Source of the DNA: Thozetella sp. PMI_491
Taxonomy: Eukaryota; Ascomycota; Sordariomycetes; Chaetosphaeriales; Chaetosphaeriaceae
Length of the DNA stretch: 64,000 bases
Assembly (NCBI GenBank): GCA_021432635.1
Contig: MU270127.1
Location: 1 to 64,000, forward strand
Direction: 5' to 3'
The position numbers and the translations under genes are program-made. The notes under the pieces are model-generated. The model was not told the origin of the DNA. It saw only the letters and a list, made by a program, of their open reading frames with translations, and did no database searches. This document shows positions 11,795-22,115 of this stretch, piece after piece (the stretch's first letter is position 1; each line of letters opens with the position of its first letter).

Positions 11795-12695
11795 ATGACC
11801 GCGGGTATTTCGCACGTCGTTTCTACTGAGCCTCTGGTAAGTGCACTCACTTTCCTCTTCCGGCGCGAGGCTGGGCGCCCAAAAACTGATAGCTTGCAGC
11901 TCGAGACCGAGGCGGTGTGGACCAAACTTGTCAAGTATGTTGTCTCTAGGGAAAAAAAGCTTCGTCGCTTTCCGCCACAAGACGAGCTGTCTGACAAGTA
12001 GTAAGGAAAACGTATAAGGACCCCAATGGCGTCACACGGACGTGGGAGTCGGCCGAGCGCCGAACCCGCCCCAAGAGCTGCGACATTGACGGCGTGGGAA
12101 TTGTAGCCATCCTAGAGAAAGAGACAGGTACCTGGCCCCACGTAGAGCACGGCGCGTCTCCCGAGGACCCTTTGGACTAAATCTCTGTGTCACACCGTAG
12201 GCCCCGAGATCGTCCTTCAAAAGCAGTATCGTCCTCCCCTCGACAAGATCGTCATAGAGATCCCAGCCGGCCTGATCGATGAAGGCGAGACGGCCGAGCA
12301 AGCCGCGATACGGGAGCTCAAGGAAGAGACTGGCTATGTTGGAGAGATCCTAGAAGTGTCACCCATCATGTTCAACGGTTGGTGCCCCGGAAGCGAACAA
12401 CGAAGTTCAAGTCTGCTGGTCGAGTGTGCCCCTGTCACTAAACACCATGCTTCTAGACCCCGGATTCTGCAATACCAACCTCAAGATGGTGCACGTCAGC
12501 GTTGACATGAGCCTCCCGGCGAATCAGGATCTGAAGCCAGAACTTGAGGAGAACGAGTTTATTGAGGTCTTCCACCTCCGGCTTACCGATCTTTGGGTCG
12601 AGCTGGAGAAGCTGGAGGCCGAGGGCTACGCCATTGACGCGCGTCTTGGAAACCTGGCCGAGGGGATCGAGTTTGCCAAGAAGCTGAAGCTTTGA
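11795..12695 (+). CDS. YSA1: Nudix hydrolase, ADP-ribose/ADP-sugar pyrophosphatase (Ysa1/NUDT5-like)
   Basis: Five exons: 11795-11836, 11900-11934, 12006-12127, 12201-12377, 12457-12695; 204 residues, close to yeast Ysa1. The Nudix box at residues 90-112 matches GX5EX7REUXEEXGU exactly, with core REL-KEETG. It is preceded by the QYRPP...IEIPAG signature of the ADP-ribose pyrophosphatase branch, whose dimers use this strand region. The known reaction is ADP-ribose to AMP plus ribose 5-phosphate, Mg-dependent and cytosolic or mitochondrial; it clears free ADP-ribose made in NAD metabolism. The first exon is only 14 codons. The fourth intron uses the less common donor GTTGGT. The gene converges on a second Nudix gene 138 bases downstream. 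Confidence 0.9.
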
Positions 12696-12833
12696 AGGTC
12701 ATGGAGAATAGAAGTAGTGTACAGGCGAGGTATCGAGCCATCAGCGCTGTGAAGGCTGAGACATGTCATGAGAAACGGACCCGGACTTTAAAAAAAGATT
12801 GTATGGCCACGGATAGACAAACTAGACAGCAAA

Positions 12834-13745
12834 TTAGAGCTTTCCTTCTCTCCGGAGACCCTCCCAGAGGGCAATGGCGGATAGAGCCTTCGCGTCGCGG
12901 GCCCCTTCCTTCCAGAGATCCTGCAGCCGCACCAGCTTGAGGGTGATCTTCTCGCCATGCTCCCGTAGGCCAGTGAGTCGTCCGGTCCACTCGCCCAGCT
13001 GGGCCCTGGGCACCCGCCGTTCGTGGGCGTAGATGCGGATGAACTCGTCGCAGGCGCCGGGGGACGGGAACATGGCGTGCGAGAGCTGTTCGTCGTCCCC
13101 ATCTTCCTGGGTCTCCGAAGGCGCAGCAGGCTGCGCGAGGTCGCTCAAGCAGATGAGGTCCTTGGATGGTATCTCCAGGCCCAGCTCTTCTTGGATCTCC
13201 TGCGCCGCGGTCCCGGCAAAGTTGCCCACGTCGTCCACCATGCCTGCTGGCAGCTCCACGAAGGCGAGGCTCCCGCCTGCCACCCGAGGCTGTACTGTAA
13301 GGAGCACATAGCGCTCGTCGGTTTCAGCTGGAGCATCTTCCGGGATTAGCATGACGAGCATGGCCACGCTGGCGCCACGGAGGAACACGGCACCCGGCAG
13401 GCGGTCTCCGGCGCTGTTGGATACGTCGGTGGTGAGCTTCACAAAACCTAACCTCCGAGGGCCGAATCGGTCGAACGCTTGGACTGTGATAGAGCGCAGC
13501 ACATAAGGGTCTTCATGGAAAGCATGGGACGGATTCCGGGCCTGCAGTGCAAGGGATCTGCTGAAGGTGGAGATCCATGACTTCAGGTGGCGGGATGATT
13601 AGCCGTCGTCAAATTGCCCCTGTAAGCACGGGCACTAGGAGCTCGGGCTTACATTGAAAGGGTAGAAAGCGAGTAGCTGCTCCTCTGTCAACCCCTCCGG
13701 CAATATGACGGGGACATTGTGGTCCTTGAGTGTGAAGGTTGTCAT
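12834..13745 (-). CDS. Nudix hydrolase, nucleoside-diphosphate-sugar type (NUDT14/AtNUDX14-like)
   Basis: Two exons: 13653-13745 and 12834-13580, with a 72-base intron (GTAAGC...TGAAG); 279 residues from MTTFTLKDHN. An in-frame ATG at 13868 would add 41 residues of Arg/Ala/Ser-rich sequence (MRLRAALSIASTLSTARP) resembling a mitochondrial presequence, so two products are possible. The Nudix region begins at residue 144 (GMVDDVGNFAGTAAQEIQEE). The metal-binding EIQEE core is present, but the usual first Glu is Gly and the Arg before it is Gln. This variant resembles the ADP-glucose/UDP-glucose pyrophosphatase subgroup, so sugar-nucleotide cleavage is the likely reaction. Substrate is inferred, not shown. 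Confidence 0.85.
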
Positions 13746-14334
13746 GGCGCTGGCAAAGGTGAGTGGGAAAGTTGGAGATTGTAGGCGCACAGAACAAGCC
13801 CATGCCAAGGTCCCGGGCCGAGCGGTTGACAAGGTTGAGGCTATCGACAGCGCAGCTCGAAGTCTCATGATAGCCCTGTGGCAGTGGCGCCTGGGCCAAG
13901 CTCCTGCAAGAAAGGGCAGGTCCAAGCCGTGGTTGGTTGACGTCAAGCCCAGGCGGTCAAGAGCAGCTGCCGGCAGTACAAGTTCACCGCCTTCCTTTTC
14001 CGCTATTCTGTCCTCTCAAGTCGGAGCTGAAGCTCCAACAGCCCCACAACTTACCCTCCACGACCACCCAAAGAGGGTCGCGATATGACGTTTAGACTTG
14101 AAGAGAGCCTCAGTGTGCAGACCGAAGAAGATGGAGCCCATGAGCTACTCATGACGTCAAACTGGGCCCCCTGGGCCTCTGTCGCCTTCAAATATCTGCT
14201 TGATCCAGGCTCATCTTAGCACGTTGTTGTCTCTCCCAATTGACTCAAATCTACAGCAATACCTCAACTAAGACCTACCAATCACCGACGACCACAGTCA
14301 CTTGCAAGTTGCATATTATACGTAAACTAAAAAC
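13746..14334. promoter_or_regulatory. Divergent upstream region between Nudix gene and 78-residue protein gene
   Basis: These 589 bases lie between the start of the minus-strand Nudix gene and the plus-strand small gene, so they should hold both promoters. A possible N-terminal extension of the Nudix protein (start 13868) lies within. Near 14150 is TGACGTCA, a perfect 8-base CRE/bZIP palindrome. The sequence before the small gene (14225-14330) is C/A-rich, like a fungal 5' leader. Confidence 0.5.
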
Positions 14335-14636
14335 ATGCCGCGCAACGGAGACGGTTCTTCCGACAACGCCATAGAGGCTGGCCACAACATCATCCACGGT
14401 AACGACGGGAAGCCCGTAGGTGCTCATCTTCTCTCTTCACCCCCTTGACTCCCTCCGGCGAGGTCTGACATTTACCACAGCAATCTGACCGGGTTTCCCG
14501 TGCGGACAAGACGGCCGAGATGCCCGAGCTGGAGAAAGGAGCCGGTATTCAGGGCATGCCCGCCAGCGCCGGCACGAGCCAGGGTCTTACACATGGTCCC
14601 GATGCGGGACAGGGCGGACGGGCCCGCAAGAACTAG
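14335..14636 (+). CDS. Small hydrophilic protein, unknown function
   Basis: Two exons: 14335-14415 and 14481-14636, with a 65-base intron (GTAGGT...CCACAG) between codons; 78 residues. It begins MPRNGDGSSDNAIEAGHNII and ends in GPDAGQGGRARKN. It is rich in Gly, Asp, Ser and Asn, has no membrane helix, signal peptide or cysteine, and is probably disordered. The start sits in the favourable context AAAACATGCC after a C/A-rich leader. The clean splice between two frames that both lack stops over this length supports a real gene. I do not recognise a named family; small hydrophilic proteins of this kind are often stress- or stationary-phase-induced in fungi, but that is only an analogy. Confidence 0.72.
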
Positions 14637-15239
14637 GTTACTAGCCAAGCCAAGGAGGAACAAAGCTCGGGGACATGTACCATGAGCCGCAAATTTGCCC
14701 CGGAGTGAGGCATTTCGTATCCAGGCTGTCATTAGAACCCTAGATGTGTTAGGCTAGCCTATAACACGAAAGCAATAAAAAAGAAAGAAGTCAAGCCCAA
14801 GCCGTGCGTGAACTCCGAAGAGTAAATGCCATACAATTTATGTACGCAGTAAGATTGCATTTTCGATACTGTTGCCGTTGGAAGTTGGAAGTTATGGCAT
14901 ACCTTCTCGTAGCTTGGCAGGTAGATACAGATATACCGCCGCCACATGACAAGAGTTAGGTAGGGTAAGGCATGGTGACACCGTAGCTTTGCACACCCAT
15001 TCTCGAATTCCATGCAATCCAATAAATACTTTTTGGACGAATTATGACTATCATAAAATTTTATGCCGGGATTCGCCCACGTAGAATTACACACAATTAA
15101 CCGTCTGATCATATCCACAGCCTGGTGCCTCATCTTTAGAAGTACAACAGTAGAGAAATATTAATACATTAAGAAACCCAGCCCGACTTCCCGGAGGCTG
15201 GGACCGAGAGTCGAGTGGTCGAGACAATGTCGGCCGTGC
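14637..15239. other. Convergent 3' flank, AT-richer
   Basis: This lies between the ends of the 78-residue protein gene and the laccase gene. It is AT-rich (for example 14990-15070) with no supported reading frame, as expected for two facing 3' untranslated regions. Confidence 0.6.
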
Positions 15240-17249
15240 TTACAGACCGCTGTCGATCTGGTCCGGAATGTTAGTCTGTGTCCAAGTGGCCCAGTCGCGG
15301 CACGTCTGGGCGACTGTGGCGGGCAAGCGGAACGCCTTCGTCTTGTCAGGCTGGGCGAGGAAGCTCTTGAAGAAGCCGGCCGAGGCGTGCCACGCGACGT
15401 GGCAATGGAAGGGCCACACTCCGGCTACGGGGTCGAACTGTATCACGACGTGGCCGCCAGTCCGCACCTGCTGGACGTCGCGCCGCTGCGGGTTGTCGGA
15501 TCGGACGATCGTGCCGTCCCATGCGCCGGGGCCCTCGTGGAGGATGTACATGTTGTGCCCGTGCAAGTGCATGGGATGCCTAGGGAGCAGCGGGGTTAGC
15601 ATAATCGACGGCGATCGACAGGGAAGGGTGGTTGGGGGAGAGCCTACGGAAGAGGTGAGTTGTTGTTGACGATGATCCGCACGGAGCTGTTGGTCCCGAG
15701 GTTGTCGATATTCCACTCCGTGGGGAAGCTCGTGTTGCCTAAGTTGGCGAGGAGCAGTGGAGGGGCGTTGTAGTCGACGCGGGCGCTCACGTCATCAAAC
15801 TTGAATAGGGCGTTGCCGCTGGCGTTCACGAAGACCGAGATGTTCATGGTCTTGGTGAAGCTTGCGGTGGGAAGGGGCATTTTGTACAGCGGCTCCGTGA
15901 CGGAGAGGTCGTCGTTGACGCAGGTGCCCGGGTCCGGCGCGTTGATAGCCTGGCTGGTGGGGTTGGCATTCGTGTCGGCTTTGTCGTAGTACACAGCGGC
16001 CACGGCATTGGGTTGATTCGTGATGGAGCAGCTTGTCATGTTGGAGCGCATCCAGAAAGCGGACTTGGAGTTGCCAGCATTGGCTGTGACCAGCACATCG
16101 GTGCGCTGGCCGATACCGAGGGTCACAACGTTGGTCGTGTACGGCTTGACCGGCACGAAATCGTTGGCGATGACTGTCATGGTGTGACCGTCGATGGAGA
16201 AGCGTTGCGTACCCTCGGACCCAGCGTTGATGAGGCGCAGCCGATGCGTCTTGCCCGTGGTGAACTTGAACTTCGAGATGCCCGCGTTGTTAGTGCACGG
16301 CGTGTTATCACCAGCCGCCTTGGTGGAGCAGTCAAAGTTCATCTTGCCATTGATCAAGTTGTTATCTGACGGGATCGCAGGGTTGGTGTTCGGGGTGAAG
16401 ATCTGTTTCAAGATTTGGAAGTAGTCTTTGTGATACCAATCTGTACTATTGCGTGAGTATATGTCACTGAGAGAGAGAGAGAGAGAGAGAGAGGGAGGAT
16501 CCTGGAGAGGGGGGGTAGAATCAATGGAGAGCACTCACCACTCAGCATGACTGGGCCTAGGTCGATATCATATTTTGTCTGCGTGGGCCCGTAGACGACG
16601 ATAGGACCGACGATGCCGCCGGAGTACTGAGCCGAGTAATGAGAATGGTACCAGGACGTGCCGTACAGAGAGGCTTGGAATTCATAAGTAAATGAGTTGG
16701 CATTGGAGCTGGGGGGGCTGATGGGGCACTGCGTGACGCCGGGTACACCGTCCTCCCACGGCGTGTTCGTCTGCAGGAACCCATGCCAGTGGATGGAGGT
16801 GCCCTCCTCGGGGCCGGTGATGTTGTTGTTCACCTTGACCACGATCTTGTCGCCCCAGTTGGCCTCAATGGTGGGGCCAGGGAAGGCACCGTTGACTAGG
16901 AGCACGTTCCGTTGATACCCATCCGGCGCGATCACCCCTCGGCTGATTGTGAACTCATAGTTCCGTGTCACGCCGGTTGTGGGGTAGCCAGTGTATGGGT
17001 TGGTGTTTACATCTTTATAGCCCCACGGGAACCCGCCAGGGAGGGGGTTGGTCAGCAGAAAGAGAGGCAGTAACGGTGCCAGGAGAGTTCCAAGCAAGGA
17101 TTTTCTGCGACTGTGTAAGTAACGTTTCTCGATTGGTAGGACCGGCAGGTAGGACTGGCGGCTCCGTCTTACCCATTGGTCTTGTCCTGGGTGAGCAAGG
17201 CAAGGACATTGAAGATGCCTTGGACAACCTTGGATGAACCCAACCCCAT
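15240..17249 (-). CDS. Laccase (multicopper oxidase), ascomycete type
   Basis: Four exons: 17173-17249, 16539-17110, 15648-16440, 15240-15579; 593 residues. Three cupredoxin domains are expected, and all four copper signatures are visible: IHWHG (about residue 132), [10 protein letters not shown] (179), HPMHLHGH (482) and [13 protein letters not shown] (539-551). The last gives the type-1 Cys540 and a Phe in the axial position. The protein ends DSGL, the C-terminal plug typical of ascomycete laccases. It oxidises phenols while reducing O2 to water and is normally secreted. The N-terminus ([19 protein letters not shown], then [15 protein letters not shown]) is hydrophobic but not a textbook signal peptide, so export may use an uncleaved anchor or the start may differ. 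Intron 2 (16441-16538) contains a (GA)n microsatellite. Confidence 0.93.
16469..16494. repeat. (GA)n microsatellite in laccase intron 2
   Basis: About a dozen GA dinucleotides in tandem on the plus strand (CT on the coding strand). They lie 40-70 bases from the intron's 3' end and could serve as a polypyrimidine tract. Length variation is likely between strains. Confidence 0.85.
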
Positions 17250-20160
17250 GGCGAAGTATTAACGACTGACAGAAAGAGAGGTTTATGTTCAAGAGAGACA
17301 GGGCTGCAAACGAGTGGCAGAATGAATCCAAGACAGAAAGAAAGACTGGTCGGTAAACGACACACCGGACCTGGGCGGGACAGGAAGATCACTCCTCATC
17401 TAGTCTGGGCGAACCTGCCATCTTATAAGGGAGGATACGTCACGGCCATCTGAGCAGTACAAGGAGCCGATACGTCGGTGGGCTTGGGATGAAAGCTGAC
17501 CAGGGGTAGCAGAAGCCCCGTACGTACGCCTGCTCCCACGGCGGCCAAGGGCGCATTGGCTCGGCGTCTGTGCAAGTACCGCACAGTGGTGCATCCCATG
17601 GAGGCGGCCCTCGAGATGGGCCTCGTTTCTGCAGCTCACGGTGCTGCAGTGACGCGGCCTACACAGAGATCCGCACGCCTCTTCCTGCTAACCAGATGCC
17701 CTCGATGTGAAGCCATGATCCCTCCCTCCCGGCCGGCGCTAGCGGCGAGGCCACGGCGCCTCCAGACTTGGCCGACGGCTAGCTCGGTGGATGTGCCGTT
17801 CCTAGGAGGGCAGCACCCCAGCTAGAGGGCCGTCCCCCGGGCCGCTAGTGTGTCGAGAACAGGCAGGCGCTCTTCCATGTGGCGCCCCGCAGGAGCGTCG
17901 AGTCGGAACAAGCATTGGGCGACTCGGAGAGCCGCCTGTACTACTGCAGACGAAAAGAGCGATCGACAGCTGCGGCACACACTAAGCCAGTGCCGATAGG
18001 GGAGATGAGAAAAGAGAAGAATGGCAATTTTGGCTTGCAAGCCACCGGCACTGGCCATCAACAAAATACGGGCGAGGGCAAGGGCGAGAAGCTGATGACG
18101 GGGAGGCCACTGGTCGCACAGGATCTTCGGCCTGCGTATTGACTATTCAGCTCGCTGGAAGGAGGACTGACCGCTGAAGTAGCTTTGAACCTTGATGTTA
18201 GCTTGTGGCCTCGTATTCCGGTGTGTCGAGTCACGACCAGAGACGGGGCCAGCCTCACTGAAGCAGACTAACAGAAGCGGATCGGGTTCACGACCACCTG
18301 CCGGCTGCCGCTCGGCAACCAAGGGAGAGGAGCATCCGTGCAGACGGACTGTGTGCATTCTTGTTCCCTGCTCACCATCAGTATCCATCCTATCCCTCCC
18401 TCGAGGCTGAGGCTAAGCACCAATGCTGGCGGGTCACGGTCCAGTTACTAGAGAGAACCCCCCCCTCGATACGGGGGCGAGACAAAAACTTGGAGGCGGT
18501 GACAGGGCGCGAAAATCACGGGAGACTAATTATATTCTCCGGGAACGCTGTGTGAGCCGCGTTTTGTGGAAATGAGCAACGGTGTTGGCAGTCGTTAGCA
18601 CGCCGTCGACGTCTCTCAGCTCTCGGCGCGGAATATGTAGATAACAGCCGCTCACTGCAGCTCGGCGACACTTCAGGTCCTATTTTGATCCTGCGTCTGC
18701 CTCATCGACCTTGTCAGCAGCCACGGTACAGACGACGAATCGAGAACCGACTCGCCAAAGGGGTGCGAGCGGTGCGAGCGGTGTGCAGCGGCCCGCCTCG
18801 CCATACGGAGTACACGCTAGCAAAGAGCTCGTGCCTGCCGCCATCCTATATGGTGCTGCATGCCATATGCAGGAGCATTTTCGGACGACGAACGCTCTCG
18901 ACGCCCGTTGGTCTCGCTGAGACAGGGCGCCTATTTAGGGTCGTGTTCGTGGAAGAGAGGCTTCCGAGTCCGAGGGGGGGGGGGGGCAAGAACTCGCAGT
19001 AAGTGCAGGTAGATCACTGGAGATGGTAGTGGCCTTGCTGTTTCAGGTCGCACCAAAGAACGCCACGCCCACCCTTCATCTCAAGGTGCTGCGAGGACGA
19101 GCCGAACTAGACAATGCATTGAGCCCAGATCGCCCTGAGCAGGCGAACTAGTGTGAGACTAGCAGGCTTAGGAGTGTCCCATAGTATACGATCGTCGTTC
19201 CCGGCCTGGCGGAGGACCACTGCGCAATTCGAGTATGGATACGACAACAAAGCAACGGTGGATTGGTGCCCTCCAAGCCGGTAATCGTCGCTGGGAGGTT
19301 CTCGGCGACCGATCTCAATTTTGGTTTGGGCGCAAAGTGATGAGCTGTACATTATCATCATTATGCAGGCCACGGCGCGTCTTCGACCGGGCGATCGGGC
19401 CAGCCGGCCCATTATTGAGTTATATTTAAGCATGATGCCAGTGGCGTATTTTGTGGTGGATCAAGACGTGCAGTTTTCTTTTTCTTCCAGGGCAGACAAT
19501 TGTTTATCACAGCACCTCTCATGTTCAGCCCGGCGCCCTAGCATCAGACACAGCTCAGACTATCAATCGCCCTGGTTCAGCCCGGGAAGGCTCAGGCTAC
19601 TCGTCCCACTTGCCCGGGGCAGCAAAAGGGAATAAGGAGAAGGGACAAAAAAGAAAGGGAAGCGAAAAAAAAAAGAACACAAGATAAGGAAAGGGCCTCA
19701 CCAAGTACCGTTCCTGTCCCATCTATATACAGGTCGGTGTCGTTCCTAAGATCTAGCGACATCGCTGGACTGCTCGCGAGTCTACGCCAGGCGCATCGGA
19801 TTTGGTCTGGCAGATTTTCTGCCAGTGCGAAGTAGTCAAGACCTGGGTAGTGTCTGCCAATGATTCTGTCGAGGTCGGTATTTCTCAACAGATAGGGGCA
19901 CAATACCGCAGCAAGATCGCTGGTCGAGGAAAACCAAACAAGGCCACCTTGAGCCTGAGCCACAGTTGCCAGCAGTGATTTCTAGCTTGTTCATTGGGAG
20001 TATCTCTGTCCGCCGCCCCCTCGGTTCAGCGCACCTTATATATACATTTTACACGGAGCCTGCCCTCAGGCTGCCCCAGCCCAACGCATGCATCGTGCAC
20101 AACGTTACAAACGGGTTGCTATCCAGTCGTACCTGCATGGGCCAGGTCGGTCAGGTTGAT
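17250..20160. other. 2.9-kb interval, laccase promoter to Mgr2 3' end
   Basis: The first several hundred bases are the upstream region of laccase. No complete gene is supported. The one segment with protein-like composition is the minus-strand frame at about 19640-19963, listed separately. A poly-G run lies at 18976-18987, and an A-rich tract in front of 19680. Confidence 0.5.
19640..19963 (-). other. Protein-like open frame without start codon, unknown function
   Basis: An open minus-strand frame whose composition looks coding: it reads LVWFSSTSDLAAVLCPYLLR, then GRHYPGLDYFALAENLPDQI and SLDLRNDTDLYIDGTGTV. It has no in-frame ATG at the upstream end. A good donor (G|GTGAGG) lies near 19701, right after DGTGTVLG. 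It may be an internal exon of an unresolved gene or a relic of one. I recognise no domain. Coordinates are those of the open frame, not of a mature product. Confidence 0.25.
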
Positions 20161-20770
20161 TCAGGAGCTGTGTCGGGGCGGAGTCTGTCGGAAAGCCCGG
20201 GCTGCCATGATAGTCGGACGCCTCCTGGCATTCATGTACAGCTGTTGCGCAGAAGGGGACGCATCGGTGCGAATCACGCTACCTATGGACATGAAGAATC
20301 TGGGCCCCCACTAGTTAGCATAGGAAGCCGTGCCGTAACCGTGAGAGTTGAAGGGTGCCCATACCCGAAGGCTGAGCCAGACGCCAGCATGTATTGACCT
20401 AGTGTCCTCGCGATGCCGTTGGTACCCGCTCCGTAGCGGAAGATGTTAACCGTTCCTGACAGACTTAGTTAGTGAATGAGGGGAGTGCGAGGGGGGTTGG
20501 TGGGGAAAGTACCGAAGATGAAGCCCATGATAGCACCGACAGCTACAATGCAACAGTCAGCTTCCGAGAGAGGTGGTATGGAGACCAGGGATGGCGCATA
20601 CTTCCTCCCATCATAGCACCCATCTTCACTATGGGATGTTAGCGACAACCGCATCATTGGTATCCAGCGGCTGGCAGCCTTTGTAGGTCGAGAGAGGAGG
20701 ACGAGGAGGACGTACATTTGTCGAAGGTCGAAGGCCCGACGGCGCCGTGGTGGCTCGGTGGAGGCGGCAT
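20161..20770 (-). CDS. MGR2: Mgr2/Romo1 family, TIM23 translocase subunit
   Basis: Five exons: 20716-20770, 20602-20628, 20513-20542, 20365-20455, 20161-20299; 113 residues, the same length as yeast Mgr2. Two Gly-rich membrane helices are visible: LKMGAMMGGTVGAIMGFIFG and, after the conserved loop NIFRYGAGTNGIARTLGQYM, LASGSAFGFFMSIGSVI. The N-terminus is short and Pro/His-rich, and the C-terminus is basic. The known role is in the inner mitochondrial membrane: Mgr2 couples Tim21 to TIM23 and gates lateral release of preproteins. Exons 2 and 3 are only 27 and 30 bases, so no single frame is long and the gene is easy to miss. It faces away from the FHA gene. Confidence 0.93.
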
Positions 20771-22115
20771 GCTTGCTGCTGATTGTCGATTGATGCCGAC
20801 GACACTAGCAATGACAATGCGATGCGAGATAGTTGCCGCGAGCGGATGATGCTGGCTCGATACTGCGTCTCACGAAGGCGACAAGAGCTCGAGCTTCGCG
20901 TTCCTGCAAACCGAAAATATGGAGCTCGGGTCGCATCAACGGCCAGGAGCTCTGGGGGACCTTCTCAGCCTTGCATGGAATACTGCCGTCTGATTGGTGT
21001 GGAGGTCACGGGGGTCAAGGCGGGGGTCCATCATATCATCACTAACTCTCCTCCCAACTCGCAGCTACGCCAAGTTGATCACCCTGAAACATATAGGACT
21101 AAGACGAACAACTATTCGATAAGATAAGCTCTTGTATGCATTTTCTCTCAGATAATCCCTAGAATCGCGATAACATGTCTAGGACGAGCGTATGATAAGG
21201 ATGGTGCGTTAGGAGCGCTAACATGCCGCCTTCAGGGGATGTGCAGCTCGGGCCACGTTCCCCACCTCGCCATGAACCAATCAGCACGTGAGAAGTCCTG
21301 TGCGCAAAACCTGCAAAGGGAGGCAGGACTTGGGGGCCTGCCATCATCGGGGGCTGTTCTTGGGGGCAAAACTACGTAGCAGATTAGATTTTTTTCGAGT
21401 AAAAAGACAGGAAGTAAAAGGCTACGTATTAATAGATAACGTGCAGAGAAGGATCGAGGGCTCGAGTAAATGCGGTTGTGCATCTAGAAAAATCTTCTGT
21501 TATCTCATTCGCTGTTGGTGGCACCTGATCAGTCCACACAGAACAGAGTCTGCCAACACGGCGGCTCTTTCGCGGATTCGGCGCGTGCTCTGGGCGGGTA
21601 CCCACTGCATCACACGCTAAGCGCTGTGCTCTGACCGGGGCTCGACCTCACTCTTCAAATCTGACAACATACATTCATCACCACCGCCTGCCCCCGAGTC
21701 GGCCATCCAAAACATCGCGATTTGCCGTCTTCTTCTCATGGTGAGTGCAATCCTCTCGCCACCGTGCCTACACGTATCCCTGGCCGCCCTTTGCGACTCG
21801 CTCGAGCCGCCGCGGTGCGCAATTGCCCAGGCGACCCTTCGATCCGCCCCCCCCCGTTCGTCTCCCCATTTGTTCATCGCCGTTAACCATCGCCTCGTGC
21901 CCACAGTGCTCATCGCCGTCGAGACAGCAATCGCGCAGCGACTCTTGAGGCCGACCGGGTCTTTTTTTCCCACGAGCCACCGCCCAGCAGTGCTGTGAGG
22001 GGAGCCGTATGAGAGGGGCCACGAGCGGAAGACCGACTCCGACGTACCTAGCGCCCCGACATCTCGATTTATCCAATACCTCGGCCCTTCGCCTGCACGC
22101 AGTCGATCCGTCTCC
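20771..22115. promoter_or_regulatory. Divergent region between MGR2 and FHA gene, with 5' leader intron
   Basis: The 1.3 kb between two divergent starts should hold both promoters. On the plus side a likely leader intron runs 21741-21906 (GTGAGT...CCCACAG). Its upstream exon ends in ATG exactly at the donor, which creates a spliced upstream ORF (see findings). No other coding sequence is supported. Confidence 0.5.
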
